Shown here one piece after another: positions 37,715 to 45,833 of a stretch of 64,000 nucleotides of DNA. Every line of letters starts with the position of its first letter. Within the stretch, counting starts at the first letter, position 1. The position numbers were made by a program, and so were the translations under genes. The notes below the pieces were generated by a model. The model did not search any database and was not told where the DNA came from. It worked only from the letters and a program-made list of their open reading frames with translations. The DNA comes from Streptococcus merionis DSM 19192 (GTDB lineage Bacteria; Bacillota; Bacilli; Lactobacillales; Streptococcaceae): assembly GCF_000380085.1 (NCBI RefSeq), contig NZ_KB904555.1:62001-126000 (forward strand), written 5' to 3'.

Positions 37715-39205
37715 TTAGAGATCTGCATCCAAAGTTTTATAAAATTGGATTGGACGTTGATCGTTAAGGAGGAAAGATTCTGGCGACAAGCGACGGAGCT
37801 GTTTTTGACCGGAGTGCCAGAAGAGGTAGATCAAACCAGCGGTCAGGAGAAATCCTAGACCATAACTGATCGGAGTTAGTCCAAGGCCAAGTCCTAAAGG
37901 TTCGCTCAAGATATACATGACTACTGCATAGAGCATGAAGATAGCAGGAACCAAGCTTACCCAGTAATTGCGCTGTTTTAGGACTAGGTAGCGAGTCGCA
38001 ACTAAGAGCCCGATAACTGCTGTCACCTGATTAGCCCAGTTGAAATACCGCCAAAGGAGGTTAAAGTCTACCGTGGTCAGGACAAAGGAAACCACATACA
38101 ATGGAATGGTCACCGCAAAGATTTTTGGCAAGGTGTCTTGTTTGATGTGAAGATAGTCCGCTAAAATTGTTCGTAGACTTCTAAAAGCTGACAAGCCTGA
38201 TGACAGCGGTAAAACAACTACACCGACAATGGCAAATGTCCCCACCACACTTCCTAAAAGCATGACCATGACTTGATTAACCACCGCAGAAGCAGTCCCT
38301 GCTGCAATTATCTCAGACAGGGTTTTCCCATCAAAGAGACTCATGGCCGCTGCTGCCCAAATCATGGCAATCACGCCTTCTGTAATCATCATGCCATAGA
38401 AAGTGAAACGCCCTTCACGCTCATTAGTACATGTCCGCGAAACCATCGGTGCTTGCGTCGCATGAAAACCTGAGATAGCGCCACAAGATACGGTGAAGAA
38501 GAGAGCTGGAAAAATAGCGAGACCTGTCGGATGGAGGTTTTTAAAGGTTGCCACTGTCAAGTTCGGCATCTCAAAGCCACCCGTTAACAGTCTAAAGCCG
38601 ACTGCAATGGTCGAAATCATGAGAATGACACAGAAAATTGGGTAGACTTTCCCCAAAGCCTTGTCAATTGGTAAGACGGTAGAGATTAAGTAATAGACAA
38701 AAATCAAACCAATAATAACTGCAACACTCACTGTTCCATCTGGTAAAATCGAATAAATTAGATTCGCAGGCGTCACCACAAACACTGTCGCTACCAAAAT
38801 GAGCAAAAGCATGGAGAAGATGTTAATCACATGCTTCATGGATTTTCCCAAATAACGACTAGCCAATTCTGGTAGATAAGCCCCGTTATTACGCAAGGAA
38901 ATCATTCCAATCATGTAATCATGCACTGCACCTGCAAAGATACAACCCAAGATAATCCAGAGATAGGCTGCTGGCCCATAGAGAGCTCCCATAATCGGAC
39001 CAAAAATCGGTCCTGTTCCTGCGATATTTAAAAGCTCAATCATGCCATTTTTCCACTTTGGCATGGGCACAAAATCGTAACCATCTTTGAGCGCTTCGGC
39101 TGGTGTTCGACGTTTCTCATCAATCTGGAAATTTTTCTCAATGTAAAAGCCGTAGGTAAAATAGGCTAAGACCAGAAGGGCTATTCCTCCGAGAAATGTA
39201 ATCAT
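37715..39205 (-). CDS. cstA: CstA-family carbon starvation / pyruvate transporter
   Basis: 496 residues with about twelve to fourteen helices. CstA-family signatures: FVPMPKWKNGMIELLNIAGTGPIFGPIMGALYGP and, further on, CGAISGFHATQAPMVSRTC (quoted only in part). Family members CstA and BtsT import pyruvate or peptides. It lies immediately downstream of a LytTR/LytS pair on the same strand, the same combination as E. coli BtsSR-BtsT, so pyruvate uptake under that control is likely (inference). Confidence 0.88.
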   Translation of the reverse strand: MITFLGGIALLVLAYFTYGFYIEKNFQIDEKRRTPAEALKDGYDFVPMPKWKNGMIELLNIAGTGPIFGPIMGALYGPAAYLWIILGCIFAGAVHDYMIGMISLRNNGAYLPELASRYLGKSMKHVINIFSMLLLILVATVFVVTPANLIYSILPDGTVSVAVIIGLIFVYYLISTVLPIDKALGKVYPIFCVILMISTIAVGFRLLTGGFEMPNLTVATFKNLHPTGLAIFPALFFTVSCGAISGFHATQAPMVSRTCTNEREGRFTFYGMMITEGVIAMIWAAAAMSLFDGKTLSEIIAAGTASAVVNQVMVMLLGSVVGTFAIVGVVVLPLSSGLSAFRSLRTILADYLHIKQDTLPKIFAVTIPLYVVSFVLTTVDFNLLWRYFNWANQVTAVIGLLVATRYLVLKQRNYWVSLVPAIFMLYAVVMYILSEPLGLGLGLTPISYGLGFLLTAGLIYLFWHSGQKQLRRLSPESFLLNDQRPIQFYKTLDADL

Positions 39206-39401
39206 GGCTAAACCTCCTTGAATACTGAATGTCTTGTTTTTCTTGACCTCAGTATAGCAAAGAAAGATAGCTTATAAAGCGTTTTCATAGTCAGATGCGC
39301 CTATCTGCTGATGAAATGCTTAAATAGCTCTACGAACAGCTAACCTGCCTAATAGAAAATGACCTGCACTCAAAAAGCCGAGATTTTCCCGACTTTGACA
39401 A

Positions 39402-40127
39402 CTATATTCCTAACCGCTGCTTCAATGATTTCACATGATTACGGCTGACTGGCGCCTTGTAACCTCCCTTTAGGTGGAGTTGTAGGGTCTGGTTGAACCA
39501 AGGCTCAATGGTTTCAATTTTTTCGAGCTGAACGAGATAGGCGCGATGGGTTCGCATAAAGGCATTTGGATCCAATCGTTCTTCCCAAACCAAGAGAGGA
39601 TCAGAACTCTCATATCGTCGTCCCTTTGTAAGCACGAGACTCTTACCTTGCTGCGCTTCTACCATCAGAATATGATCCGTTGCGACCATATGAATGCGGC
39701 CATCGTCTTCAATGGGATGACTGGTTGCATAGAGCTGTTCTGGAGAAGCTTGGCCTGTGCCACGCAATTCCGATTCTCCCTTAACCTTATCCATGGCTTG
39801 AGCTAGCCGCTCAAATTCGTAGGGTTTTAACAAATAATCTCGGGCATTCTGCTCAAAGGCTGGAAGAGCGTATTGATCATAAGCTGTTGCAAATATAATC
39901 ACTGGAGGATTAGGCATCTTATTGACCATCTCAGCTAAAGCCATCCCTGACTCGTCAGTCAAGTGAATATCCAAGAATAGCACATCATAGCCCTGCTGAA
40001 CCAACAAGGCCAAAGATGAGGCAATCCCATCTGCTTCTTCTATCTCTAACTCCTGATCGTAGACTTCCAACAAATAGCGGAGCTCCGCTCGTGCTAAAGG
40101 CTCATCATCAACAATTAAAATCTTCAT
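39402..40127 (-). CDS. lytR: LytTR-family response regulator
   Basis: 241 residues. CheY-like receiver (VDDEPLARAELRYLL, phosphoacceptor VLFLDIHLTDESG, Lys in LLKPYEF), then a LytTR DNA-binding domain from about residue 140 (MRTHRAYLVQLEKIETIE, ending VSRNHVKSLKQRLGI). The stop codon region is about 200 bases upstream of the transporter start. It overlaps the kinase by four bases. Confidence 0.9.
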   Translation of the reverse strand: MKILIVDDEPLARAELRYLLEVYDQELEIEEADGIASSLALLVQQGYDVLFLDIHLTDESGMALAEMVNKMPNPPVIIFATAYDQYALPAFEQNARDYLLKPYEFERLAQAMDKVKGESELRGTGQASPEQLYATSHPIEDDGRIHMVATDHILMVEAQQGKSLVLTKGRRYESSDPLLVWEERLDPNAFMRTHRAYLVQLEKIETIEPWFNQTLQLHLKGGYKAPVSRNHVKSLKQRLGI

Positions 40128-41896
40128 ACAACCTCCTCGGATGTCTCTTTATGCCTTACTTGTTGCAAGGGAATCTTTATGGTAGCAACAGTCCCTTTCT
40201 CATCACTAACAAAGCGAAGGCTAGCGCCTTGTCCATACAGAAGTCCTAAGCGGCGAGTCAAATTATCGATAGCCGATCCCGTCCCTTCTACTGACCTTAG
40301 CTTCCCTTGGCCAAGCTGGGCCAGACGTTCTGGAGAAATCCCTACACCATTGTCCCTAACTTCTATTGTCAATCCTGCGTCAGTCTGATCCAACACCACT
40401 TCTAACACATTGCCAGATTTACGATTCCTAAAGGCATGTTTATAGGCATTTTCAACCAGAACCTGAAGGGCAAAGGGTGGAATGGTCTGTTTCACATCAA
40501 CGCGTTCAGACCGAATCAAGTGATAAGACACTTTTTCGGGAAAACGGGCATTTTCAAGCGCCAAATAGGCATTGACCTGCTCCAATTCTTCAGCCAAGGG
40601 AATAAGATTTTGCCTGGTTCCCTGTAAATTGGCCCGCAAAAATTTACCGAAATCTTGAACTAGAACACGCGCTTTCTCACTATCCATCCGAATTAAGGCT
40701 GAGATGGTATTCAGCGCATTAAACAGAAAATGAGGGTTGACCTGAGCCTGCAAGGACTTGATTTCAGAATCCTGTAAGAGCCTCGTTGCTGTCTCTGCTT
40801 GGCCCAGCGCTAACTGGGTGGAAAAGACATTGCCCAAGCCCTGAGCTAATTGTTGCTCAACATGGGTCATACTGCGGCGCTCTGAAAAATAAAGCTTCAG
40901 CGTACCAACCGTTTCCTCTTTAACCTTAAGCGGAATCACGATCGCACTCGATAGTGGACAGGCCGAAACATGACAATCAATCTCCTCACGCCGATGAGCC
41001 AACAAGACTTGGCCAGAATCAATTGCTTGTTTTGCCAATGTCGTGAGAATCGCACCTTCTAGCAGATGATGGTCTTCTCCTTGCCCGACAAAAGCCAAAA
41101 TGCGCTGACGATCCGTCAAACTAACCGCCGCCACCTGCATGTACTGCTGGATAATCTTTGCCACCGGCTGACAGGAAGCCACTGATAACCCCTGTCGCAG
41201 ATAAGGTAACGTCTGATTAGCTAATTCTAACACCTCATAGGTCTGCACAGCTTTAGCCTGCTCTTCCAATTGCCGCGTTGCATTGATAATCGAGATGAAA
41301 ATGGCCATTCCAAGACTATTGGTCACCATCATAGGCAGGGCAATGAGACGCACTAAGTTCAAAGACTGAACCCTGTCAGCACTCAGCAGCAAAATACAGA
41401 GCATCTGAAGCATTTCCATGCCTACCCCTAAAAGGAGAACCGTCACAATCCCAACTTGCCGCTGCCGTTTGCCAAAATATCTTCCAGCCAAACCTGATGT
41501 TAAACCAATGAGTACAGAGGAAAGGGCGTAGATCTGAGGTGCCAATCCTCCTTGAAGATAGCGCACAATAGCTGATATCAGCCCCACACCGAGCCCGACA
41601 AAAGGACCACCTACAAGACCCGCAACCCCAATAGCTAACACTCTGGTATTGGCTAGAGAGGAAGTCGTCTGAATCTGGCTAGTCGTCTGATTGAGAAGAT
41701 CAAAACTCTCAGTCACCTCAACCCCAGTATAGTTAGCCACTACCGCAAACAAGCTAAACAGCAACAGCAAAGTCAGCTGACTCCTAACCATTCTCGGCCG
41801 ATTCACCATCTGCTTAATATAAGGAATATGTACCAAAAGATAGGCCAGAATAATAATCAGACCACCACGTTCCAGCATCAATAAAAACAAATCCAT
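40124..41896 (-). CDS. lytS: LytS-family sensor histidine kinase
   Basis: 590 residues. An N-terminal 5TM-5TMR_LYT domain (about 1-210), a GAF-like segment (about 230-360), then the His_kinase motif QAQVNPHFLFNALNTISALI and an ATPase domain with VENAYKHAF and GVGISPERL. LytS/BtsS/YpdA relatives sense pyruvate or membrane potential. With the adjacent LytTR regulator and CstA-type transporter it forms a sensing/uptake module. Confidence 0.92.
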   Translation of the reverse strand: MDLFLLMLERGGLIIILAYLLVHIPYIKQMVNRPRMVRSQLTLLLLFSLFAVVANYTGVEVTESFDLLNQTTSQIQTTSSLANTRVLAIGVAGLVGGPFVGLGVGLISAIVRYLQGGLAPQIYALSSVLIGLTSGLAGRYFGKRQRQVGIVTVLLLGVGMEMLQMLCILLLSADRVQSLNLVRLIALPMMVTNSLGMAIFISIINATRQLEEQAKAVQTYEVLELANQTLPYLRQGLSVASCQPVAKIIQQYMQVAAVSLTDRQRILAFVGQGEDHHLLEGAILTTLAKQAIDSGQVLLAHRREEIDCHVSACPLSSAIVIPLKVKEETVGTLKLYFSERRSMTHVEQQLAQGLGNVFSTQLALGQAETATRLLQDSEIKSLQAQVNPHFLFNALNTISALIRMDSEKARVLVQDFGKFLRANLQGTRQNLIPLAEELEQVNAYLALENARFPEKVSYHLIRSERVDVKQTIPPFALQVLVENAYKHAFRNRKSGNVLEVVLDQTDAGLTIEVRDNGVGISPERLAQLGQGKLRSVEGTGSAIDNLTRRLGLLYGQGASLRFVSDEKGTVATIKIPLQQVRHKETSEEVV

Positions 41897-42414
41897 ACCA
41901 CACTACCACCTATCCCGAAAACGCTACCACAAAAGTTAAGGTCTCCTTTATCTTAACAAATCGCCTTAAAATTTGCAAAAAACCTAAGAACCTGTTTCAA
42001 GCTTGACACTTTCATCCAAAGCTAAATTTCTACTCCTCATCATTGGTTTTTTCAATATCATCAACATCCTTTCAAAAAATCAACCTGACGATCGAAAAAC
42101 AACCTCCTGAATCAAGGCACCCCACTTGTCAGACAGTTCCTAAAAGACAGATATGACCCAAAGTTATGTTGAAAAGTATTTTAGAAGCCGTAAAGATACA
42201 CATTTGACAGTGAAAACCTTGTTTTTCTTTAAAATCTCACACTAAAAATATTTATTAGACTTGCTTGGAAACGCATTGAAAAAGCATTCTTCACATCTCT
42301 ACATATAAAACCAGCTACAACTAAAGGAAAAAATGACCCCCAGATAAGAAATCAACACCCTAAGACAAAACAAAAAGCCCACTGCTGTAGGCTTTCTGTA
42401 AGGTAATCTTTGAA
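41897..42414. other. Intergenic region left of the island
   Basis: About 500 bases between lytS and the island's left end. No gene was seen. It holds the second copy of the short repeat found at 37379 (17 identical bases at 42267-42283, about 80 percent similar over 33) and a hairpin at 42371-42400. Confidence 0.5.
42371..42400 (-). terminator. Stranded ancestral rpsD terminator (left of the island)
   Basis: On the minus strand AAAGCCTACAGCAGTGGGCTTTTTG folds into a stem-loop (AAAGCC/GGCTTT) with a T-run. It lies 15-45 bases past a sequence that still reads AAC-AAA-ATG-CTT-TAA, like the end of rpsD. It is therefore probably the original rpsD terminator, separated from its gene by the island. 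Confidence 0.5.
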
Positions 42415-42430
42415 ATTAAAGCATTTTGTT
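42415..42430. repeat. Candidate left attachment site
   Basis: ATTAAAGCATTTTGTT matches the rpsD-end sequence ATTACAACATTTTGTT at 53187 in 14 of 16 bases. In the rpsD direction it reads AACAAAATGCTTTAAT, still encoding N-K-M-L-stop, as the true rpsD end does (Y-N-K-M-L-stop). Only nine bases are contiguous, so the core is short or has drifted. Confidence 0.5.
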
Positions 42431-42530
42431 ATCCACGCACCAAAACACATCAAAACCAACGGCAACCATATAAACTTTTTAAGCCTTTTCACCTCATTTT
42501 CTAACACTTAAAGAAACATAAGGGAAACTC

Positions 42531-42600
42531 AAAGGGTAGTTAAAAAGGTAGTATAAAACGAGTTCAGCAGGCAAGGCTAGCGTGGCAATCAGCTACGCTT
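42531..42600. repeat. Left-end arm repeats and inverted motif
   Basis: AAAGGGTAGTTAAAAAGGTA (42531 on) resembles AAAGGGTAACAAAAAGGGTA at 53086, both followed by GTA; these may be integrase arm sites. Next, CAGCAGGCAAGGCTA (42566-42580) is the inverse of the motif TAGCTTGCCTGCTG found near 51827 and in the candidate RNA at 49523. A small hairpin AGCGT/ACGCT with T7 follows in the plus direction. Confidence 0.45.
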
Positions 42601-42603
42601 TTT

Positions 42604-42840
42604 TTAACCCCAGAATGGAATATAATCGCCCTGTTGTAAAATCTTATCAACGGCTTGCCGTGCCTCTTCCTCTGATCGATAAACTGAGACGGTTTCCGTA
42701 AAGTCTTTAGTATGGTTTTGATGTCTAACTTCATAATGCCCAGGGTCTAGGTGTGTCACGAAAACAACACCGTTAGCCTTTTGCGTTGTTTGTTCTCTTA
42801 GTTTTGCTAATCTCTTTTTAATCGCTTGGTTCATCTTCAA
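42604..42840 (-). CDS. Island hypothetical protein, last gene of packaging module
   Basis: 78 residues, with a basic helix first (MKMNQAIKKRLAKLREQTTQ) and then a compact beta-rich part with HYEVRHQNHTKDF and a helix EEEARQAVDKIL. It overlaps the TerS gene by 23 bases. Function not recognised; its position next to TerS suggests a packaging-related or small regulatory role. Confidence 0.6.
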   Translation of the reverse strand: MKMNQAIKKRLAKLREQTTQKANGVVFVTHLDPGHYEVRHQNHTKDFTETVSVYRSEEEARQAVDKILQQGDYIPFWG

Positions 42841-43204
42841 ATCTCGCTTCTAACTCCTCCACAACCTCCAAGACATTTTCAACCTCATGGGCTTTATATG
42901 CCATGGTAAGAACTGTTTGGGCTGATTGCTGGCGTGCATAAGGACTGACAGACTTATCTAGCATGATTTCCCTTAGCACCTCTACCGCCTCAACGCTAGC
43001 AGATTGTAAAAGGGCTGTGGTTTGTTGTACAACGTCCGTCCGCGCTTTTCGATAAGCTCTTCGGAACGTCAGGGATTTCATATAATTATATCCTGTTGTA
43101 CGAGCTATACCAGCTTTTTGAGTTGCCTCATCAATCGTCTTAGAAGTCATCAATGCTAAGAGAAACTTTTCTTGTTTGGGTGTCAGCTTGTCAGTTGTCC
43201 CCAC
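42818..43204 (-). CDS. Terminase small subunit (TerS-like)
   Basis: 128 residues. N-terminal helix-turn-helix TPKQEKFLLALMTSKTIDEA, then QKAGIARTTGYNYMKS, followed by long helices (oligomerisation) and an acidic tail EELEARFEDE. This is the layout of phage and PICI TerS, which redirects helper-phage packaging to island DNA. No large terminase is present, as expected for a PICI. It overlaps both neighbours. Confidence 0.78.
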   Translation of the reverse strand: MGTTDKLTPKQEKFLLALMTSKTIDEATQKAGIARTTGYNYMKSLTFRRAYRKARTDVVQQTTALLQSASVEAVEVLREIMLDKSVSPYARQQSAQTVLTMAYKAHEVENVLEVVEELEARFEDEPSD

Positions 43205-43445
43205 TTCCTGCCACCTCCTCTAAAATCGTTTGAATAGCCTGCCTACACTCCTTGCTAGCCCTAAATGTCTCATAATCTAGGCGGTGTGGAAAATCTTCCA
43301 ATTTACCAGCAATTTCATCATTTAAGAGAAGCATAGGTAAGAAGTCAAACCATTGTTGTATGATTTCTTCCGTACTCTCCGTCTGTTCTTGTTCCAACTG
43401 CTGCCTCAACTTTTTCAGTCGTTTTAAGAGTGCTTGCTCATTCAT
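43191..43445 (-). CDS. Island hypothetical protein upstream of TerS
   Basis: 84 residues, helical and acidic (LKKLRQQLEQEQTESTEEII, later MLLLNDEIAGKLEDF). Overlaps the genes on both sides (14 and 8 bases), so it is translated in a coupled packaging module. No known family. Confidence 0.6.
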   Translation of the reverse strand: MNEQALLKRLKKLRQQLEQEQTESTEEIIQQWFDFLPMLLLNDEIAGKLEDFPHRLDYETFRASKECRQAIQTILEEVAGSGDN

Positions 43446-44445
43446 CTACTACCCCACTTTCTGACGGTTTGTAAGTTGCCGCGTTTTCGGCCTGTCTATA
43501 TCTATGTGCAAACTCTGGATCGCGTTTCAACTTCGATGCTAACCGACGTTCTAAGAATTGTAAATGTGCTGTAGGGTTATAATCATCTCGTCTAAAGTCC
43601 CAACGGTCTGTAGTCTTGTCATCATAACGTTCTTTTAGATACTTAAAACGAATAGTTATATCAAAATTTTCACTATCTCTGAAAATACGTTCATCAAATT
43701 CTTCAAACTCATATTTTGGTGCTTGTACCTCGCGTTTGGTCAGGCTTAACAAACCAGAACGAGCAGAAGAAATTGCCTTATCCAACTCGCCCAATAGACG
43801 GTTAACCTCTTCAATGCGTTTATAACCTGCAATAATATTGTAAGGCTGCTTTACAAGGGTCAAATTTAAGTACTGATAACCATTGGGTTGTTCACTATCA
43901 GGCACATAGAAAAAGCTTAGCCCCATATGATTTATCGCTCTTATAACGTTATTTTCTTCAGCCATTCTGCTGTACTCAGGATCGTTTAAATAAAAAGCGT
44001 CTTCCTCTGGTACTCGTTTTTGTAAAGCGGAAAGGATGCTTATGTTGTCTCTATAAGCTGTTTCAATCTTTTTCAGCTCATACCTAGACAAATCACGATT
44101 AGGGTCTTCTAACATCTCTTTGACTTGGTAGGTGTCCATCAAGGATAATTCCATATCAAAATCTTGCCGACGTAATAGCTCCGCCTGTGGATTGTCGTAA
44201 ACATTACGGCTATTTTTAAAGCGTTTCTCAATCTCCGTTAACTTCCCTTCGTTTTCGGCGATTCTATTTGCCTTGTATTCTTTGTACATTTTTGCAAGTA
44301 CCCCTTGACGCCGCTCCATATCTTCGTTTACTTTATCCGTGATGGTACTCCACTGCTGATATTTAGAAAGCTGATTCAAAGCCTCCAAATAAGTTTCCAA
44401 AATCTTCTTATACTCTTTTGTTTTTGTAAATCCTAGTTCAACCAT
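43438..44445 (-). CDS. Large island protein of unknown function (335 aa)
   Basis: 335 residues with GAGAGGT before the ATG. Mostly charged helices and likely coiled coil (MERRQGVLAKMYKEYKANRI; KRIEEVNRLLGELDKAI), with a beta-rich middle (GLSFFYVPDSEQPNGYQYLN). No membrane segment or enzyme motif was seen. In PICIs the genes beside terS often remodel the helper capsid or interfere with phage packaging, so this is a candidate interference or packaging factor (inference only). Confidence 0.65.
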   Translation of the reverse strand: MVELGFTKTKEYKKILETYLEALNQLSKYQQWSTITDKVNEDMERRQGVLAKMYKEYKANRIAENEGKLTEIEKRFKNSRNVYDNPQAELLRRQDFDMELSLMDTYQVKEMLEDPNRDLSRYELKKIETAYRDNISILSALQKRVPEEDAFYLNDPEYSRMAEENNVIRAINHMGLSFFYVPDSEQPNGYQYLNLTLVKQPYNIIAGYKRIEEVNRLLGELDKAISSARSGLLSLTKREVQAPKYEFEEFDERIFRDSENFDITIRFKYLKERYDDKTTDRWDFRRDDYNPTAHLQFLERRLASKLKRDPEFAHRYRQAENAATYKPSESGVVDE

Positions 44446-44525
44446 TCTTTTTACCTCTCTTTTTTTACTGATTTACTGCATCGATTTTAACTCGCTACAT
44501 TTTCAACACCTCCTAGCTCCAAAAA

Positions 44526-44592
44526 AGAACCCGACGTATATCAAATAAAACAGACTTGATCTGCTTTATCGATTGCGTCAGGTTCTTCCTCT
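44526..44592 (-). terminator. Long two-tier hairpin between island modules
   Basis: AAGAACC-C-GACG pairs with CGTC-A-GGTTCTT, enclosing an inner ATAAA/TTTAT, CAGA/TCTG hairpin. T/A-rich flanks exist on both strands. It separates the replication/small-protein genes from the packaging genes and may be a terminator or processing site. Confidence 0.55.
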
Positions 44593-44603
44593 TTTGCAAT
44601 TTA

Positions 44604-44771
44604 TTATAAATTTCTGCTAATTGTCGTCAAAACTTGGTAGGGCTGGCCATTTTTATATTTAATGGTGACCTCACCAAACCTTGGGATTTCAGCTGTTCCT
44701 ATTATATCATTTTTAGGGTACAAAATAAAGCCTTTTTTCAATAATCCTTTTAGATATCCCTCATGATCCAT
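44604..44771 (-). CDS. Small island protein (55 aa)
   Basis: 55 residues, opening MDHEGYLKGLLKKGFI and ending KNGQPYQVLTTISRNL. It starts in the TGATG overlap with the preceding gene, so it is translationally coupled. It is a small beta-type protein with no recognised family. Confidence 0.5.
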   Translation of the reverse strand: MDHEGYLKGLLKKGFILYPKNDIIGTAEIPRFGEVTIKYKNGQPYQVLTTISRNL

Positions 44772-44986
44772 CAGTACCGCTCCTTTATTTTATCTAGTTC
44801 GTCATTGATATTCTCTGTAAAAGAATAGGAAAACCGTACTCGGTATTCTCTAGCAATTAGCTTAGTGAATGTTGTAGGTTTAGCCTCTTCACCACAATTT
44901 TTTTGTATATAATTTTCAACTTCATTTATAAAATTTCTCACCTGGCTTGACTTCGGTAATATTACCTCATACGTAAATCGTTTCAC
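44771..44986 (-). CDS. Small island protein, paralogue 3
   Basis: 71 residues from GTG 44986, which is correctly spaced from AGGAGGGG; an in-frame TTG at 44992 is too close to it. The C-terminal half FTKLIAREYRVRFSYSFTEN followed by INDELDKIKERY resembles the paralogue at 45235 (LTKLSTGWRLVAEYEADKDL, then TESLERIAITY). Function unknown. Confidence 0.55.
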   Translation of the reverse strand: MKRFTYEVILPKSSQVRNFINEVENYIQKNCGEEAKPTTFTKLIAREYRVRFSYSFTENINDELDKIKERY

Positions 44987-44988
44987 TT

Positions 44989-45241
44989 TCAACCCCTCCT
45001 ATGTGTTTCGTTTTGGTTAGTTTTGTTCATTTTCGCTGTATCGCATGCTTCAGCTATCCGCTCAAAAATACTGTTCAGATTGCGCCTGTGCTGGTATGTA
45101 ACGGATAACTGACCCTTACGGTAGTCTATCTGATACTGCGGGTCTTTAAATGTACCCACCATATAGCCTATAATCGCATGGTTTACAAGCCAACATATCC
45201 GCGACAAATCTAAAATGCCTGTGGTAGCGATTTGTTACCAT
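44989..45241 (-). pseudogene. Small island protein, paralogue 2, frameshifted
   Basis: GGAGG precedes an ATG at 45241 that opens MVTNRYH and then stops 31 codons on. The next frame gives TGILDLSRICWLVNHAIIGY and continues to a normal end at 44989. Compared with the paralogue at 45235 (MKKYHYQTG...GYIIG), a one-base indel near 45220 restores an aligned protein. It is a recent mutation, a sequencing error or a programmed shift; no classic slippery heptamer was seen. Confidence 0.55.
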
Positions 45242-45471
45242 GTCAGTCCTCCATTTCTTTTGTATGTGATTGCAATTCTTTCTAGGCTTTCGGTCAGATC
45301 CTTGTCTGCCTCATATTCAGCAACCAGTCGCCAGCCTGTGGACAATTTGGTCAGCGTGATTTCAACATCGGGCTGTGGATATAAACCAATAATATAGCCT
45401 TGAATTCCTAGTTTGATTTTATCGATTATGTCAAACTGCTTTGCTCCTGTCTGATAGTGATATTTCTTCAT
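45235..45471 (-). CDS. Small island protein, paralogue 1
   Basis: 78 residues from the Met of MKKYHYQTGAKQFDI (GGAGGGACGAA upstream). Pattern: helix, GYIIG turn, two strands (DVEITLTKL, WRLVAEYEAD), then helix ESLERIAITYKRN. Two more copies follow it. It is the first gene after the iteron array. No known family; the cluster may be a diversified set of small inhibitors (inference). Confidence 0.55.
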   Translation of the reverse strand: MKKYHYQTGAKQFDIIDKIKLGIQGYIIGLYPQPDVEITLTKLSTGWRLVAEYEADKDLTESLERIAITYKRNGGLTW

Positions 45472-45554
45472 TTCGTCCCTCCATTTTTTAATTATGTAAA
45501 ATTTTACGATTTTGTGACATTCTTGAAAAAAGAACGACAGCATACCTATCTATT

Positions 45555-45832
45555 TTTATACGGTTGTTTTATTCGGTTATTTGAAAACTAGCTCTTTTCA
45601 ACCCCTTGCGCCCCAAGGGTTTTATCAGGTTTATACAGTATTACGGTTTTTTGAGCGCTTTTTTATTTATTAAGCTCTCGGCCTTTCTCTTGGCTATTTT
45701 TTCTTAATATCAAAAATAACTGTATAAACATGATAAACCGTATAAAGTATAAGCTAAACCCTTGATATGACTGAGTTTTGATTTTATCGCCTTTTTTAAA
45801 AAGGTGCTAAAGTAAACTAATAACCGTATAAA
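45555..45832. other. Candidate replication origin with iterons
   Basis: AACCGTATAAA occurs at 45736 and 45822 and AACTGTATAAA at 45718. Inverted copies TTTATACGGTT and TTTATACAGTA lie at 45555 and 45630. Five near-identical 11-mers in about 280 bases surround AT-rich DNA right after the primase-helicase gene, as in SaPI/PICI origins recognised by the Rep/Pri protein. Nothing coding was seen here. Confidence 0.68.
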
Positions 45833-45833
45833 G

